From AP-15 sp963747735 (lineage in GTDB: Bacteria; Pseudomonadota; Alphaproteobacteria; ATCC43930; CGMCC-115725), in the NCBI GenBank assembly GCA_963747735.1, contig CAVVGE010000004.1:248001-312000 (forward strand): a stretch of 64,000 nt of DNA. Reading direction: 5' to 3'. The first letter of the stretch is position 1, and the number at the start of each line of letters is the position of its first letter. Below the pieces are notes generated by a model, which was given only the letters and a program-made list of their open reading frames with translations, was not told the origin of the DNA and made no database searches. A program made the position numbers and the translations under genes. Below, piece after piece: positions 31,055 through 40,063 of this stretch.

Positions 31055-31746
31055 CAGCCGTAGAGGCGGGCGATCCGCACGGGCGGCATCCCGGCAAAAT
31101 AAAGCGCGAGGCAGCAGAGGTTGCGCGCCGGTCTGAGCCAATAGCCGCCCTGCCGGTAGCGGCGCGCCGAGGCGAGGCAGCGCGCACCGATCGGAGCGAG
31201 GCGACGGCGGCCCAGCCGGCGCGCCAGATCGACATCCTCCATCAGCGGGACCGGGGCAAACCCGCCGACCGCATCATAAAGGGCGCGCGAGATCAGCAGC
31301 CCCTGGTCGCCATAGGGCAACGCCATGGCACGGCAACGCCAGGCGACGAGCCGTTCGAGCCGGCGGGCCGCCGGTGCCGGGTCGTCGAGCGCGAGGTCGA
31401 AATACCCGGCACGGCCCGCCGCCCCGTCCGCCGCGACAAAGGCGGCGACCGCCCCTTCCCAACCCGGGTCGAGGCGGCAATCGGCATGCAGAAACAACAA
31501 CCAGGCACCAGTCGCCGCTGCCGCCCCGGCGGCGAGCTGCGTGCCGCGCCCGCGAGCGGCGCGAACATGACGGGCACCGGCTTGCTGCGCGATCGACACC
31601 GTGGCATCGCAGGAGCCGCCATCGGCGACGATGATCTCCCTCACGATCGCCGACCCGGCCACCGCCTGCAATGTTTGCGGCAGGCTCGCCCCCGCATTCA
31701 AGGCCGGGATCACGAGCGATAAAATCTGTTCTTGAAAAGTTCGCAT
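31054..31746 (-). CDS. TIGR04283-family glycosyltransferase (GT2 fold)
   Basis: 230 residues. GT2 signature LSVIPALN-like LSLVIPALNAGASLPQTL, IIVADGGSCDAT, LLFLHADCRL, and the acceptor-side segment MEDVDLARRLGRRRLAP. It is the usual partner of the DUF2064 protein downstream. In known clusters the pair sits beside arsS/arsM or phospholipid genes; here the neighbours are moaB and a radical SAM gene, so the acceptor is unknown. A 20-base gap separates it from the divergent radical SAM gene. Confidence 0.87.
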   Translation of the reverse strand: MRTFQEQILSLVIPALNAGASLPQTLQAVAGSAIVREIIVADGGSCDATVSIAQQAGARHVRAARGRGTQLAAGAAAATGAWLLFLHADCRLDPGWEGAVAAFVAADGAAGRAGYFDLALDDPAPAARRLERLVAWRCRAMALPYGDQGLLISRALYDAVGGFAPVPLMEDVDLARRLGRRRLAPIGARCLASARRYRQGGYWLRPARNLCCLALYFAGMPPVRIARLYG

Positions 31747-31766
31747 AGCCGCGGCAATATCGGGCG

Positions 31767-32849
31767 ATGGATATGCCGGCCATGCTGCAACAGCGCAAGG
31801 GCCGCGGGGCGGCGAGCAACGCCAGCGGCCGTTTCGAGCTCGAAGAACGGGTGCCGTTCGACGACGGGTGGGGCGTTGGCGATCACGAGGCTTTGCCGCT
31901 GCACACGACGGTCAGCGTCGATGCGACGCGCACGATCATTGCCCGCAACAACTCGCCCGATATCGGCTTCGACCGCTCGATCAACCCCTATCGCGGCTGC
32001 GAGCACGGCTGCATCTATTGCTATGCGCGGCCATCCCACGCCTATCTCGGCCTATCGCCGGGCCTCGATTTCGAGAGCCGGCTCTTCTACAAGCCGCAGG
32101 CGGCGGCGCTGCTCGCCGCGGAATTGCGCAAAAAAGGCTACTCCGCCCGCCCGTTGGCTCTGGGGAGCAACACCGATCCCTACCAGCCGGTCGAGAGGAA
32201 GCTCGGCGTCACCCGCGCAATCCTCGAAGTGCTGCGCGATTTCCGCCACCCGGTGACGATCGTCACCAAATCGGCGCTGATCCAGCGCGATCTCGACATC
32301 CTCGCCGAAATGGCGCGGGACAATCTCGCGATCGTCACGGTATCGGTGACGACGCTCGACCGCGGCCTGGCACGGGTCATGGAGCCGCGCGCCGCCACTC
32401 CGGAGCGTCGGATCGAGACGATCGCGGCACTCGCCGCTGCCGGAATCCCGACGGGCGTCTTGAGCGCGCCGATGATCCCGGCCCTCAACGACAGCGAATT
32501 GGAGGCGATCCTCGAATGCGCGCGCGGCGCCGGCGCCGTCTCGGCCGGCTATACGCTGCTGCGCCTGCCGCACGAATTGAAGGACCTCTTTCGCGAATGG
32601 CTCGAAGCGCATTTTCCGGACAAGGCAAAGCATGTGCTCTCGCTCGTCGCGCAGGCGCATGGCGGCCGGCTTTACGACGCGGCCTGGTCACGACGGATGA
32701 CCGGCAGCGGCCCTTATGCCGAGATGCTGCGGCTCAGGTTCGACCGCGCCTGCCGCCGGCTCGGCTTCAACCCGCGCACGACCCGGCCGCTCGACGCGAC
32801 GCGCTTCCGCCCGCCGCCGCAAAAAGGCGATCAGCTGGCCCTGTTCTGA
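31767..32849 (+). CDS. PA0069-family radical SAM protein (SplB-like)
   Basis: 360 residues. The iron-sulfur motif CEHGCIYCYARPSHAYLG places cysteines at 78, 82 and 85. Following segments FYKPQAAALL, GSNTDPYQPVE and PVTIVTKSALIQRDLDIL are typical of the PA0069/spore-photoproduct-lyase-like family. Reaction is not established for the family. ATG 31767 or 31773 may be the start. Divergent from the glycosyltransferase pair. Confidence 0.88.
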   Translation: MDMPAMLQQRKGRGAASNASGRFELEERVPFDDGWGVGDHEALPLHTTVSVDATRTIIARNNSPDIGFDRSINPYRGCEHGCIYCYARPSHAYLGLSPGLDFESRLFYKPQAAALLAAELRKKGYSARPLALGSNTDPYQPVERKLGVTRAILEVLRDFRHPVTIVTKSALIQRDLDILAEMARDNLAIVTVSVTTLDRGLARVMEPRAATPERRIETIAALAAAGIPTGVLSAPMIPALNDSELEAILECARGAGAVSAGYTLLRLPHELKDLFREWLEAHFPDKAKHVLSLVAQAHGGRLYDAAWSRRMTGSGPYAEMLRLRFDRACRRLGFNPRTTRPLDATRFRPPPQKGDQLALF

Positions 32850-33754
32850 GCCGCGGCGCCGAGGCGGGTCCGCCACAACACGCCAAACCCGAGGAGGAGC
32901 GGGACGACGAGGCCGAGGGTTGCCGGCTCCGGCACCAGATGCTCAACGGCCAAATCGGCAAAGTCGCAGAGCTGATCGGGTCCCGGGCAGCCCGTCAGCG
33001 CAATCTCCTTCAGCAGCGTCCCGGACGCGTCGAACGCGCGAAAGATCGACGGATCGTCCTCGACATCAGCGACATAATAAAACGTGCCGTCGAACGCGAC
33101 GCCGCTGAAGCCGAAATCATCGGTCCCTTGCAGGAATTCGGTCGAAGTCAGATTGCCCGCCGAGTCGAATTTATTGTAGGGGCCTTCGTCGTTGCCCTGA
33201 TTGGCGACGAAATCGGACCCTACGATTTCGAGGCCGGTTCGGCCCACAGTGAACGGGCCGCCCGCGGTCGGCGTCAGGGTGAGCGTGTTCACCAAACTGC
33301 CGGCGAGCGTGTACTGATACACATTCTCGGTCAACAAACTGTCGCCGGTGGCCGCCAGATAAAGAAATTTGCCGTCCGAAGTGATCGCGCTGATCCCGGG
33401 CAGGCCGGTATTGAAGGCGACCCCGAGATCGGCGCCGCCGGGGTTGGTCAGGAACACCGAACCGGAATTGGCGACGCCATAGTAGATCGTGGAGCCGAGG
33501 ATGGCGATCCCGCCGGGGCCGCCGCGCTGGGCCGCGGGGTTCGGGGCGGCGAACGAATTGATCAACGTGCCGGTGCCGGCCGCTTCGTTGATGTCCCACT
33601 CGTCGAGCGTCGGTCCCGGCGATCCGCGGCCGTCACTGGCCCACAGGATGGTGTCGGCGCGCGCAACCGGCGATGCCAGCAACGCAGCAACCGCGAGCCC
33701 CGCGGCCAGAAATGTTCTCACGCACCCTTTCGCCAATGTCCTTGCGGCGCCCAT
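32831..33754 (-). CDS. PEP-CTERM sorted secreted protein
   Basis: 307 residues. Signal peptide (FLAAGLAVAALLASPVARA); start at 33754 is supported by GGGAGGG five bases upstream. The body consists of repeated short beta segments (DGKFLYLAATGDS, DGTFYYVADVEDD), suggesting a propeller-like fold. The C-terminus VPEPATLGLVVPLLLGFGVL, then WRTRLG, is a textbook PEP-CTERM sorting signal: motif, membrane helix, basic tail. It implies an exosortase elsewhere in the genome. Its last bases overlap the convergent radical SAM gene by 19. Confidence 0.85.
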   Translation of the reverse strand: MGAARTLAKGCVRTFLAAGLAVAALLASPVARADTILWASDGRGSPGPTLDEWDINEAAGTGTLINSFAAPNPAAQRGGPGGIAILGSTIYYGVANSGSVFLTNPGGADLGVAFNTGLPGISAITSDGKFLYLAATGDSLLTENVYQYTLAGSLVNTLTLTPTAGGPFTVGRTGLEIVGSDFVANQGNDEGPYNKFDSAGNLTSTEFLQGTDDFGFSGVAFDGTFYYVADVEDDPSIFRAFDASGTLLKEIALTGCPGPDQLCDFADLAVEHLVPEPATLGLVVPLLLGFGVLWRTRLGAAAQNRAS

Positions 33755-33920
33755 CGGTCCCTCCCGGCGATCCCCATGGAATTGCGTCGTCAATGTTTGC
33801 GGGCAAAGCTTAGCCGGGCGGAGGGAACTCCGTCCACCGCTAACCCACAGCTTGCCTGCGCGCGGGGGTGCGGCTTACGCTCCGGTCCACGACACTCACC
33901 GTCCTCGGGGGGCTCATCCG

Positions 33921-34889
33921 ATGATCTGCGACGTTCACGCCCATTACACCCCAAAGAATTTCAGCGAGCTTATGGGCGACCGCTTTGCGTCGCCGGTTCA
34001 CCTGCCGGTCAAGCGCGGCATGGCGCGCCACCCGTTCTCGGATTCGCCCGAGGACATTCAAGGCCGGTTCGAGCTGATGGATGCGGCCGGCGTCGAAAAG
34101 CAGGTGCTGTCGCCAAACCATCCGCCCTACCTCCCGGACGAGGCCGAGTGCGTCAAAGCGGTGCAGATGCTGAACGACGGCTATGCCGATCTGGCGCACC
34201 GTTATCCCAAGCGCATCGCCGCTTACGTGATGCTGCCATTGCCGCATATCGACGCGGCGCTGAAAGAGATGGAGCGCGGCTTCGACCAACTCGGCTGCGT
34301 CGGTGTCAATATGAACATCAGCTGCCTCAACCGGTCGGTCGCCGAGACCGAGTTCGAGCCGATCTATGCCGAGATGAACCGCCGGGGCGCGGTGCTGTTC
34401 GTTCATCCCGCCGGCACCGGCATCTGCTCGCCGTTCATCACCGGCTACCGCTACACCGGCTCGGTCGGAACCTCGCTCGAAGACGCGACTTTTGTGCTGC
34501 ACGTGATCGCCAAGCAAATCCCGCACCGCTATCCGAACATAAAATTCATCGTGCCGCATTTGGGCGGCCCGATCCCGATGCTGCTGAACCGGCTCGACAA
34601 GCAAGGCCAGAGCCAGAATGGGCATCCGAACCTGGCCGAGGCGCCGTCCGTCACCGCCAAACGGTTCTTTTACGACACTGTGTGCTACGGCTCGAAAGCG
34701 GCGTTCACCTGCGCTCTCGAAGCCTTTGGCGCCGATCATCTCGTTACCGGCAGCGACTACCCGGTGCTGCAGGATTACGAGGCGTACGCGGAGACCTTCG
34801 CCTATATCAGCCGGCTCGGCCTCGCCCCGGCCGACCTCGACAAGATCCTCAACCACAATGCCCAGCGGCTCTTCGGCTTCGAGCGTTGA
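33921..34889 (+). CDS. Amidohydrolase family 2 (ACMSD-like) protein
   Basis: 322 residues from ATG 33921. TIM-barrel metal hydrolase/decarboxylase: N-terminal DVHAHYTP supplies the HxH metal ligands, VLFVHPAG and FIVPHLGG the further His, and HLVTGSDYP the catalytic Asp. The ACMSD/OHCU-like family decarboxylates or hydrolyses aromatic and keto acids. It is followed 18 bases later by a GrdB/PrdB-like gene on the same strand, suggesting a joint catabolic step. Confidence 0.88.
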   Translation: MICDVHAHYTPKNFSELMGDRFASPVHLPVKRGMARHPFSDSPEDIQGRFELMDAAGVEKQVLSPNHPPYLPDEAECVKAVQMLNDGYADLAHRYPKRIAAYVMLPLPHIDAALKEMERGFDQLGCVGVNMNISCLNRSVAETEFEPIYAEMNRRGAVLFVHPAGTGICSPFITGYRYTGSVGTSLEDATFVLHVIAKQIPHRYPNIKFIVPHLGGPIPMLLNRLDKQGQSQNGHPNLAEAPSVTAKRFFYDTVCYGSKAAFTCALEAFGADHLVTGSDYPVLQDYEAYAETFAYISRLGLAPADLDKILNHNAQRLFGFER

Positions 34890-34907
34890 TCGGATCGAGA
34901 GCCGGCG

Positions 34908-35825
34908 ATGAGCGGTCCCGAATTTGCCCCCGATTGCGATGTGCCGATCGCTTACATGCAGCGGACCGCGGAATACTATTCGGCCCTCGGCTACGGCGCT
35001 CCCTACCGCTGGGCGCATTATGCCGAGGTGCCGTTTCGGCCGCCGGGAAAGCCGCGCACCGCCTTGCGCGTAGCACTGGTCACGACCGCCGCCCCCTATC
35101 AGCCGGACAGCGGGAGCCAGGGTCCGGGCGCGCCGTACAACGCCGCCGCCAAATTCTATTCGGTCTATTCGGGCGACAGCGCTCGGGACCACGATTTGCG
35201 CATCTCGCATGTCGCCTACGACCGGGTGCACACGACGGCAGAGGACCCGAACAGCTGGTTTCCGCTGGCGCAATTGCGGCGCCTGGCAGCGGCGGGGAGG
35301 ATCGAATTGGCGCCGCGGTTCCATGGCTTGCCGACCAACCGCAGCCAGCGCGCAACAATCGAGCGGGATTGCCCGGAATTGCTGGCGCGCTGCCGCGAAG
35401 ACGTGGTCGATGCCGCCGTCCTGGTTCCGAATTGCCCGGTGTGCCACCAGAGCGTGAGCCTCGCCGCCCGGTATTTGGAGGCAAACGGCATCGCGACGGT
35501 GGTCATGGGCTGCGCCAAGGACATCGTCGAATATTGCGGCGTCCCGCGGTTTCTGTTCAGCGATTTCCCGCTCGGCAATTCGGCCGGGCGGCCAAACGAC
35601 CCCGGCTCGCAGGCTTTCACCCTCGATTTGGCGCTGCGCGTGCTGGCAGCAGCACCGGCGCCGCGCACGACCGTGCAGTCGCCGCTGCACTGGAGCACGG
35701 ACCCGTCGTGGAAGCTCGACTATTCGAACATCGACCGGCTGTCGCCCGAAGAAATTCAGCGCCGGCGACAGGAGTTCGATAGGCAGAAGGAGATTGCCAG
35801 AAAAATCCGGTCCAATCCCGAATGA
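34908..35825 (+). CDS. Glycine/betaine/D-proline reductase B-like protein with Cys in place of Sec
   Basis: 305 residues. The fold and motifs of GrdB/PrdB are visible: RVALVTTAAPYQPDSGSQGP, LRISHVAYDRVHTTAEDPNS, and the redox segment VLVPNCPVCHQSVSLAARYL with C176, C179 and H180. In anaerobe enzymes the first Cys is selenocysteine (UxxCH); here it is TGC cysteine. Aerobic alphaproteobacteria carry such homologues with no assigned reaction; thiol-dependent C-N cleavage is plausible. Likely cotranscribed with the amidohydrolase. Confidence 0.72.
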   Translation: MSGPEFAPDCDVPIAYMQRTAEYYSALGYGAPYRWAHYAEVPFRPPGKPRTALRVALVTTAAPYQPDSGSQGPGAPYNAAAKFYSVYSGDSARDHDLRISHVAYDRVHTTAEDPNSWFPLAQLRRLAAAGRIELAPRFHGLPTNRSQRATIERDCPELLARCREDVVDAAVLVPNCPVCHQSVSLAARYLEANGIATVVMGCAKDIVEYCGVPRFLFSDFPLGNSAGRPNDPGSQAFTLDLALRVLAAAPAPRTTVQSPLHWSTDPSWKLDYSNIDRLSPEEIQRRRQEFDRQKEIARKIRSNPE

Positions 35826-36005
35826 TCGGCCTTCAGCGCGGCCGATGGCGGGGACGCTGCCGCAGCACGGCGGGGTCGATATTTAATTTGACCGGATAAC
35901 GGGACGGAGTATGCTTCGCACGCTAACGCGGCAATTCGAGGATTGCTTGCCCGCTCGGAGTGGCGGATTGGCAATGAGGTTGCCCGCTTTGGTTGGGGGG
36001 ACATC

Positions 36006-36737
36006 ATGTCCAAAATTCACCTGGGTTCGCGGCGGCGAATTCCTGGCTTGGTAGCGATCTTGCCCATCGTCGCCAGCGCCGGGCTTGCCTTCCTCGCCGT
36101 CGCCGGCCCGGCTTTCGCAGCGGGGTCGCCGACACAGCTGATCTACCGCGTGACCCATTCGGTGTTCGGCAACATCGGCACCTACATCAACACGATCGAG
36201 CCGGTCGGCGCCGGCACGATGGTCATGACCAGCGCGCATTTCGAGGTCAAGATGCTCGGCGTCACGATGCATCGCGAGGATGCGCGGCGCACCGAGCGCT
36301 GGGAAGGCAATCGCCTAGTTTCGTTCGACGGGGTGACCGACAAGGGGTCCGGGCCAAAAGAGGTCAAAGGTGTCGCGCGCGGCAACAGCTTTGTCATCAC
36401 CTCGCCGCAGGGCACCTTTAGCGCGCCTGGCACGGTCCACCCGGCGAACCCGTGGTCGGCCAACTTCCTCAGCTCCAGCGCGATGATGCGGCCGGATGAC
36501 GGCAAGGTCGAGCCGGTGCATGTCAGCGGCGGCAAGCCGGCCGCGGTGACGATCGACGGCAGCCCGGTGCCGACCCGCAAATACGAGGTCGACGGCCAGG
36601 ACCGCTATACCGTGTGGATCGACAGCCGCGGCATCCCGGTCAAGTTCGAGGCCCCGGACAATTCCGGGACGGTGACCTTCACGCTCGCCAGATGCGTCCG
36701 CTGCGGTCTCGACGGGGCCCAGCTCGGCGAGAAATAG
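36006..36737 (+). CDS. DUF6134-like secreted protein
   Basis: 243 residues. ATG 36006 is preceded by a G-run ribosome site. Signal peptide ends near PAFAAG. The mature domain (LIYRVTHSVFGNIGTYINTI, REDARRTERWEGNRLVSFDG, YTVWIDSRGIPVKFEAPDN) looks like the beta-barrel/clam fold of periplasmic DUF6134/DUF3108-like proteins that bind lipids or other hydrophobic ligands. Two late Cys (CVRC) near residue 230. Function unknown. Confidence 0.75.
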   Translation: MSKIHLGSRRRIPGLVAILPIVASAGLAFLAVAGPAFAAGSPTQLIYRVTHSVFGNIGTYINTIEPVGAGTMVMTSAHFEVKMLGVTMHREDARRTERWEGNRLVSFDGVTDKGSGPKEVKGVARGNSFVITSPQGTFSAPGTVHPANPWSANFLSSSAMMRPDDGKVEPVHVSGGKPAAVTIDGSPVPTRKYEVDGQDRYTVWIDSRGIPVKFEAPDNSGTVTFTLARCVRCGLDGAQLGEK

Positions 36738-36797
36738 CCGCGCTCGATTTGGCGCTGCCGAGGCCGGCTGTTGGCCTCGCTGCGCGGCTCGACGATC

Positions 36798-38294
36798 ATG
36801 GATGAGCTCGTCGCGACAACCGTCGCATACCCACCTGTGCGTGATCGTGCAGCGGCACGGCTCGCCCAGCTCGGGGTGAGATTGCCGCTTTTTACCGAGC
36901 TCGCAGACCCCCGGTATCTCCCCGACGGCATCACCGAGCGGCTGGTCGGCATCGGCGCGGACGAGCCGCATCCGGCCAATCTCTTTCGCCTGCACTGGTA
37001 CAACGGCCGCTCGCGCCGCGCTCGCGCCGCGGTCCCGGTGCATCTGGTGCTGCCGCCGCAGCTGACCGGTGTGCCGGCGCCGATCGTCGTCGTGCTCGGC
37101 GCGCTCTTCCCGCTGATCGGCGCGCACAAGGTGCTGGCGGCTTATGGTTGCCTCGTGTCGCTTCTGGTGACCGGCCGGTTCGATCCCGAGCATCATCGCG
37201 CGGTTTGGCCTTCGACCGGCAACTTCTGCCGCGGCGGGCTGGCGCTCTCACGCATTCTCGGCTGCCGCGGCATCGCCGTTCTGCCGGAAGGGATGAGCGC
37301 CGAGCGCTTTGCCTGGCTCGCGCGCTGGGCGGCGCAGCCCGAGGATGTCGTCCGCACCCCGGGCTCGGAAAGCAACGTCAAGGAAATCTACGACAAATGC
37401 GACGAGCTCGGCCGCGACCCCGACAATGTGATCGTCAACCAGTTCGCCGATTTCGGCAATTACCTCGCCCATTGGGCTTGCACCGGACCGGCCTTGGCGA
37501 GCGTGCTGGAGGCGGCGCGGGGAAGGCGCCCCGGCCTGCGGCCGGCTGTCTTTGTCGCGGCCTCCGGCTCCGCCGGGACGTTGGCGGCGGGCGACTATTT
37601 GAAGAAAAAGCACGGCACGCAGATTGTCGCGGTCGAAGCCAGCGAATGCCCCACCCTGCTGAAAAACGGCTTTGGCGAGCACGGCATCCAGGGGATCGGC
37701 GACAAGCATGTGCCGCTCATTCACAACGTCGCGAACACCGATCTCGTCGCCGGCGTCTCGGACCGCAGCACCGCAGCGCTCGACCTGTTGTTCAACAGCG
37801 ACACCGGCCGCGCCTACCTGACGGACCGCCGGCACATCGACCCCGCGCTCGCTGCCGATTTGGGATTCCTCGGCCTTTCCGGGATCGCCAACCTCGTTGC
37901 CGCTATCAAGGTGGCCAAGCGGCTCGATCTCGGCGCGGACGACGCCGTCCTCACCCTCGCCACCGACAGCGCCTCCCTCTATGAGAGCGAGCGCTGCAAG
38001 CTGCTGGCCGCGCACTATCCAAACGGGCTCGATATGGTCGGTGCCGCCGAGATCTTCGGCCAGCACCTCTTGGGTGCCGCCGACAATGACGTGCTCGAAT
38101 TGACCCGGCACGAGCGCTCGCGCATCTTCAACCTCGGCTATTATACCTGGGTCGAGCAGCGCGGCGTTTCGCTCGACGCGTTCGAACGGCGGCGCGCGCC
38201 GGCCTTTTGGGCGGAATTGCAGGAGCAATTGCCCGCGCTCGATGCGCTGATCGCCGAATTCAACGCCGTCGCCGGCTTTGGAGACGCTGTTTGA
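36798..38294 (+). CDS. PLP-dependent enzyme of the cysteine-synthase fold
   Basis: 498 residues from ATG 36798 (TTG 36771 is possible). The PLP lysine is probably K111 in GALFPLIGAHKVLAAYG; the phosphate-binding loop is AASGSAGTLAAGDYLK. It is longer than cysteine synthase (~310) and its N-terminus is family-specific, including WPSTGNFCRGGLALSRILGC. Its TGA overlaps the TTG start of a CoA-transferase alpha subunit, which overlaps the beta subunit, so the three form one operon. A beta-elimination or deamination producing an acid that is then CoA-activated is a reasonable guess. Confidence 0.82.
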   Translation: MDELVATTVAYPPVRDRAAARLAQLGVRLPLFTELADPRYLPDGITERLVGIGADEPHPANLFRLHWYNGRSRRARAAVPVHLVLPPQLTGVPAPIVVVLGALFPLIGAHKVLAAYGCLVSLLVTGRFDPEHHRAVWPSTGNFCRGGLALSRILGCRGIAVLPEGMSAERFAWLARWAAQPEDVVRTPGSESNVKEIYDKCDELGRDPDNVIVNQFADFGNYLAHWACTGPALASVLEAARGRRPGLRPAVFVAASGSAGTLAAGDYLKKKHGTQIVAVEASECPTLLKNGFGEHGIQGIGDKHVPLIHNVANTDLVAGVSDRSTAALDLLFNSDTGRAYLTDRRHIDPALAADLGFLGLSGIANLVAAIKVAKRLDLGADDAVLTLATDSASLYESERCKLLAAHYPNGLDMVGAAEIFGQHLLGAADNDVLELTRHERSRIFNLGYYTWVEQRGVSLDAFERRRAPAFWAELQEQLPALDALIAEFNAVAGFGDAV

Positions 38295-39244
38295 CGATCG
38301 CCTATGACGAGCTTTGCCGGCGCACCCGCGAGCGCGACAGGAGCCTGCGCGAGAAGGTCACCAGCCTCGCCGAAGCCGCGGCCTTGGTGCCGGATGGCGC
38401 CTCGGTCGCCATCGGCGGCAGCACGCTCTCGCGCACGCCCTTGGCGATGATCTGGGCGCTGATCCGCGCCGGCCGCCGCGATCTCGTCTGCGCCCGCGGG
38501 ATCAGCTCGAGCGAGGGCGAATTGCTGCTTGCCGCCGGGGTCAGCCGGCATCTCGTCACCAGCTGGTTCAGCCAGGGGATCGTCTGGGGCGTGTCGCGGA
38601 TCATGCGCGCCTATACCGAGAGCGGCCGCGTCCGCTTCGAGGAATGGAGCCACCTCGCCATGGGCCTGCGCTTTCGGGCCGGAGCTATGGGAGTGCCGTT
38701 TTTGCCGATGCGCTCGATGCTGGGCTCGGACGTGATCGCGCAACTGCCCGATGCCCGCGCGATCGACTGCCCATTCACCGGCGAGAAGCTGGCGCTGGTG
38801 CCGGCATTGAACCCCGATTTCGCGCTGATCCACGTCCAGCGCTGCGACCCCTACGGCAACGCCCAGATCGACGGGCTGCCGTTTATGGATCTCGATCTCG
38901 CGATGGCGGCCAACCGGGTGATCCTGACCACCGAGCGCATCGTCTTGAACGACCAGATCCGCCGTGCCCCCGACCAGACCAAGATCCCGTTTTTTGCGGT
39001 CGATGCGGTCGTCGAGGTGCCCTACGGCTCGGCGCCGCACGAATGCTACGGTCTCTACGAGCCGTTGTTCGGGCATCTCGACCGCTACGCCGCATCGCTG
39101 CGACACGACCCGGAGCTGGGCATTCGCGACTACCTCGACCGATATTTCTACGCGCCCGGCTCCTGGACCGAATACCTCGACCGGCTCGGCCTTGCCGAAT
39201 TGCTCGACGCCGCCCGTCGCGGGCAGAGCATCCATGACGACTGA
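38291..39244 (+). CDS. CoA-transferase family I, subunit A (GctA/IpdA-like)
   Basis: 317 residues from TTG 38291, which overlaps the stop of the PLP gene (TTGA). Glutaconate-CoA-transferase-type alpha subunit: VTSLAEAAALVPDGASVAIGG, RGISSSEGELLLAAGVSR, and QRCDPYGNAQIDGLPFMDLD. These enzymes swap CoA between acyl donors and carboxylic acids, or in IpdAB open steroid rings. The pairing with a beta subunit directly downstream (11-base overlap) is canonical. Confidence 0.87.
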   Translation: MTIAYDELCRRTRERDRSLREKVTSLAEAAALVPDGASVAIGGSTLSRTPLAMIWALIRAGRRDLVCARGISSSEGELLLAAGVSRHLVTSWFSQGIVWGVSRIMRAYTESGRVRFEEWSHLAMGLRFRAGAMGVPFLPMRSMLGSDVIAQLPDARAIDCPFTGEKLALVPALNPDFALIHVQRCDPYGNAQIDGLPFMDLDLAMAANRVILTTERIVLNDQIRRAPDQTKIPFFAVDAVVEVPYGSAPHECYGLYEPLFGHLDRYAASLRHDPELGIRDYLDRYFYAPGSWTEYLDRLGLAELLDAARRGQSIHDD

Positions 39245-40019
39245 CGCCCTTTCCGATACTGCTTCCTATAGTGCGAGCGAGCTGCTGGCGGTGATGAGCG
39301 CGCGCCTGCTGCGCGATGGAGAGATCGTCTTCGCCGGCGTCGGCATCCCGCTGTTGGCCGCGACGTTGGCGCAGCGTCTCCACGCGCCCGGCCTGACGAT
39401 CCTCTTTGAAGGCGGCACGATCGGCCCCCATATCGAGCCCGGCAAATTGCCGCCTTCGACCAACGAGCAGCGCTGCACGCGGCGCGCCAATATGATCCTC
39501 TCCAGCACCGACGTGCTGCTGCTGCTGCAGCGCGGCTATGTCGATATCGGCTTTATGGGCGGTGCCCAGATCGACCGGCACGGCAATCTGAACAGCTCGT
39601 TCATCGGCAGCCCGCAACGCCCGACGACGCGGCTGCCCGGCACCGGCGGCGGCAACGACATCGCCAGCCTGACCATGATGATCGTCGCGATGAAGCACGA
39701 GAAGCGGCGCTTTGTCGAACGCGTCGATTTTGTCACCAGCCCGGGGTTCCTGGCGGGCGGCAATAGCCGGCGCGAGGCCGGCCTCGTCGCCGGCGGGATG
39801 TTCCGGGTCGTGACCGATCTCGCGCTCCTCGGCTTCGACGAGAATTCGAAGCGCATGACGGTGCTGGCCCTCCACCCCGGCGCGACCATGGAAGATGTCC
39901 AGGCCAATACCGGGTTCGAGCTTATTTCCACATCCGACTTGCAGATCACCGACCCGCCGACCGAGCGCGAGCTGGCGGTGCTGCGCCATCTCGACCCCGA
40001 CCGGCTTTACACGGCTTGA
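39234..40019 (+). CDS. CoA-transferase family I, subunit B (GctB/IpdB-like)
   Basis: 261 residues. Beta-subunit features: GEIVFAGVGIPLLAATLAQR, ILFEGGTIGPHI, GYVDIGFMGGAQIDRHGNLN and PGTGGGNDIA. The catalytic Glu of classical CoA-transferases would fall in the FEGGTIG region, as in GctB (E54-type); IpdB-like enzymes lack transferase activity, so the reaction remains open. Overlaps subunit A by 11 bases and is followed by a REP-like element. Confidence 0.87.
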   Translation: MTTDALSDTASYSASELLAVMSARLLRDGEIVFAGVGIPLLAATLAQRLHAPGLTILFEGGTIGPHIEPGKLPPSTNEQRCTRRANMILSSTDVLLLLQRGYVDIGFMGGAQIDRHGNLNSSFIGSPQRPTTRLPGTGGGNDIASLTMMIVAMKHEKRRFVERVDFVTSPGFLAGGNSRREAGLVAGGMFRVVTDLALLGFDENSKRMTVLALHPGATMEDVQANTGFELISTSDLQITDPPTERELAVLRHLDPDRLYTA

Positions 40020-40063
40020 GAGCGTCAAGTTGACCGCCCTGGTCGCAACGACCTCAAATCATC

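Noticed and set aside
29571..31235. 554-codon minus-strand frame through moaB
   Set aside because: Antisense shadow; moaB and the DUF2064 gene have clear motifs in their own frames.
33840..35690. 616-codon minus-strand frame
   Set aside because: Antisense of the amidohydrolase and GrdB-like genes; no family resemblance.
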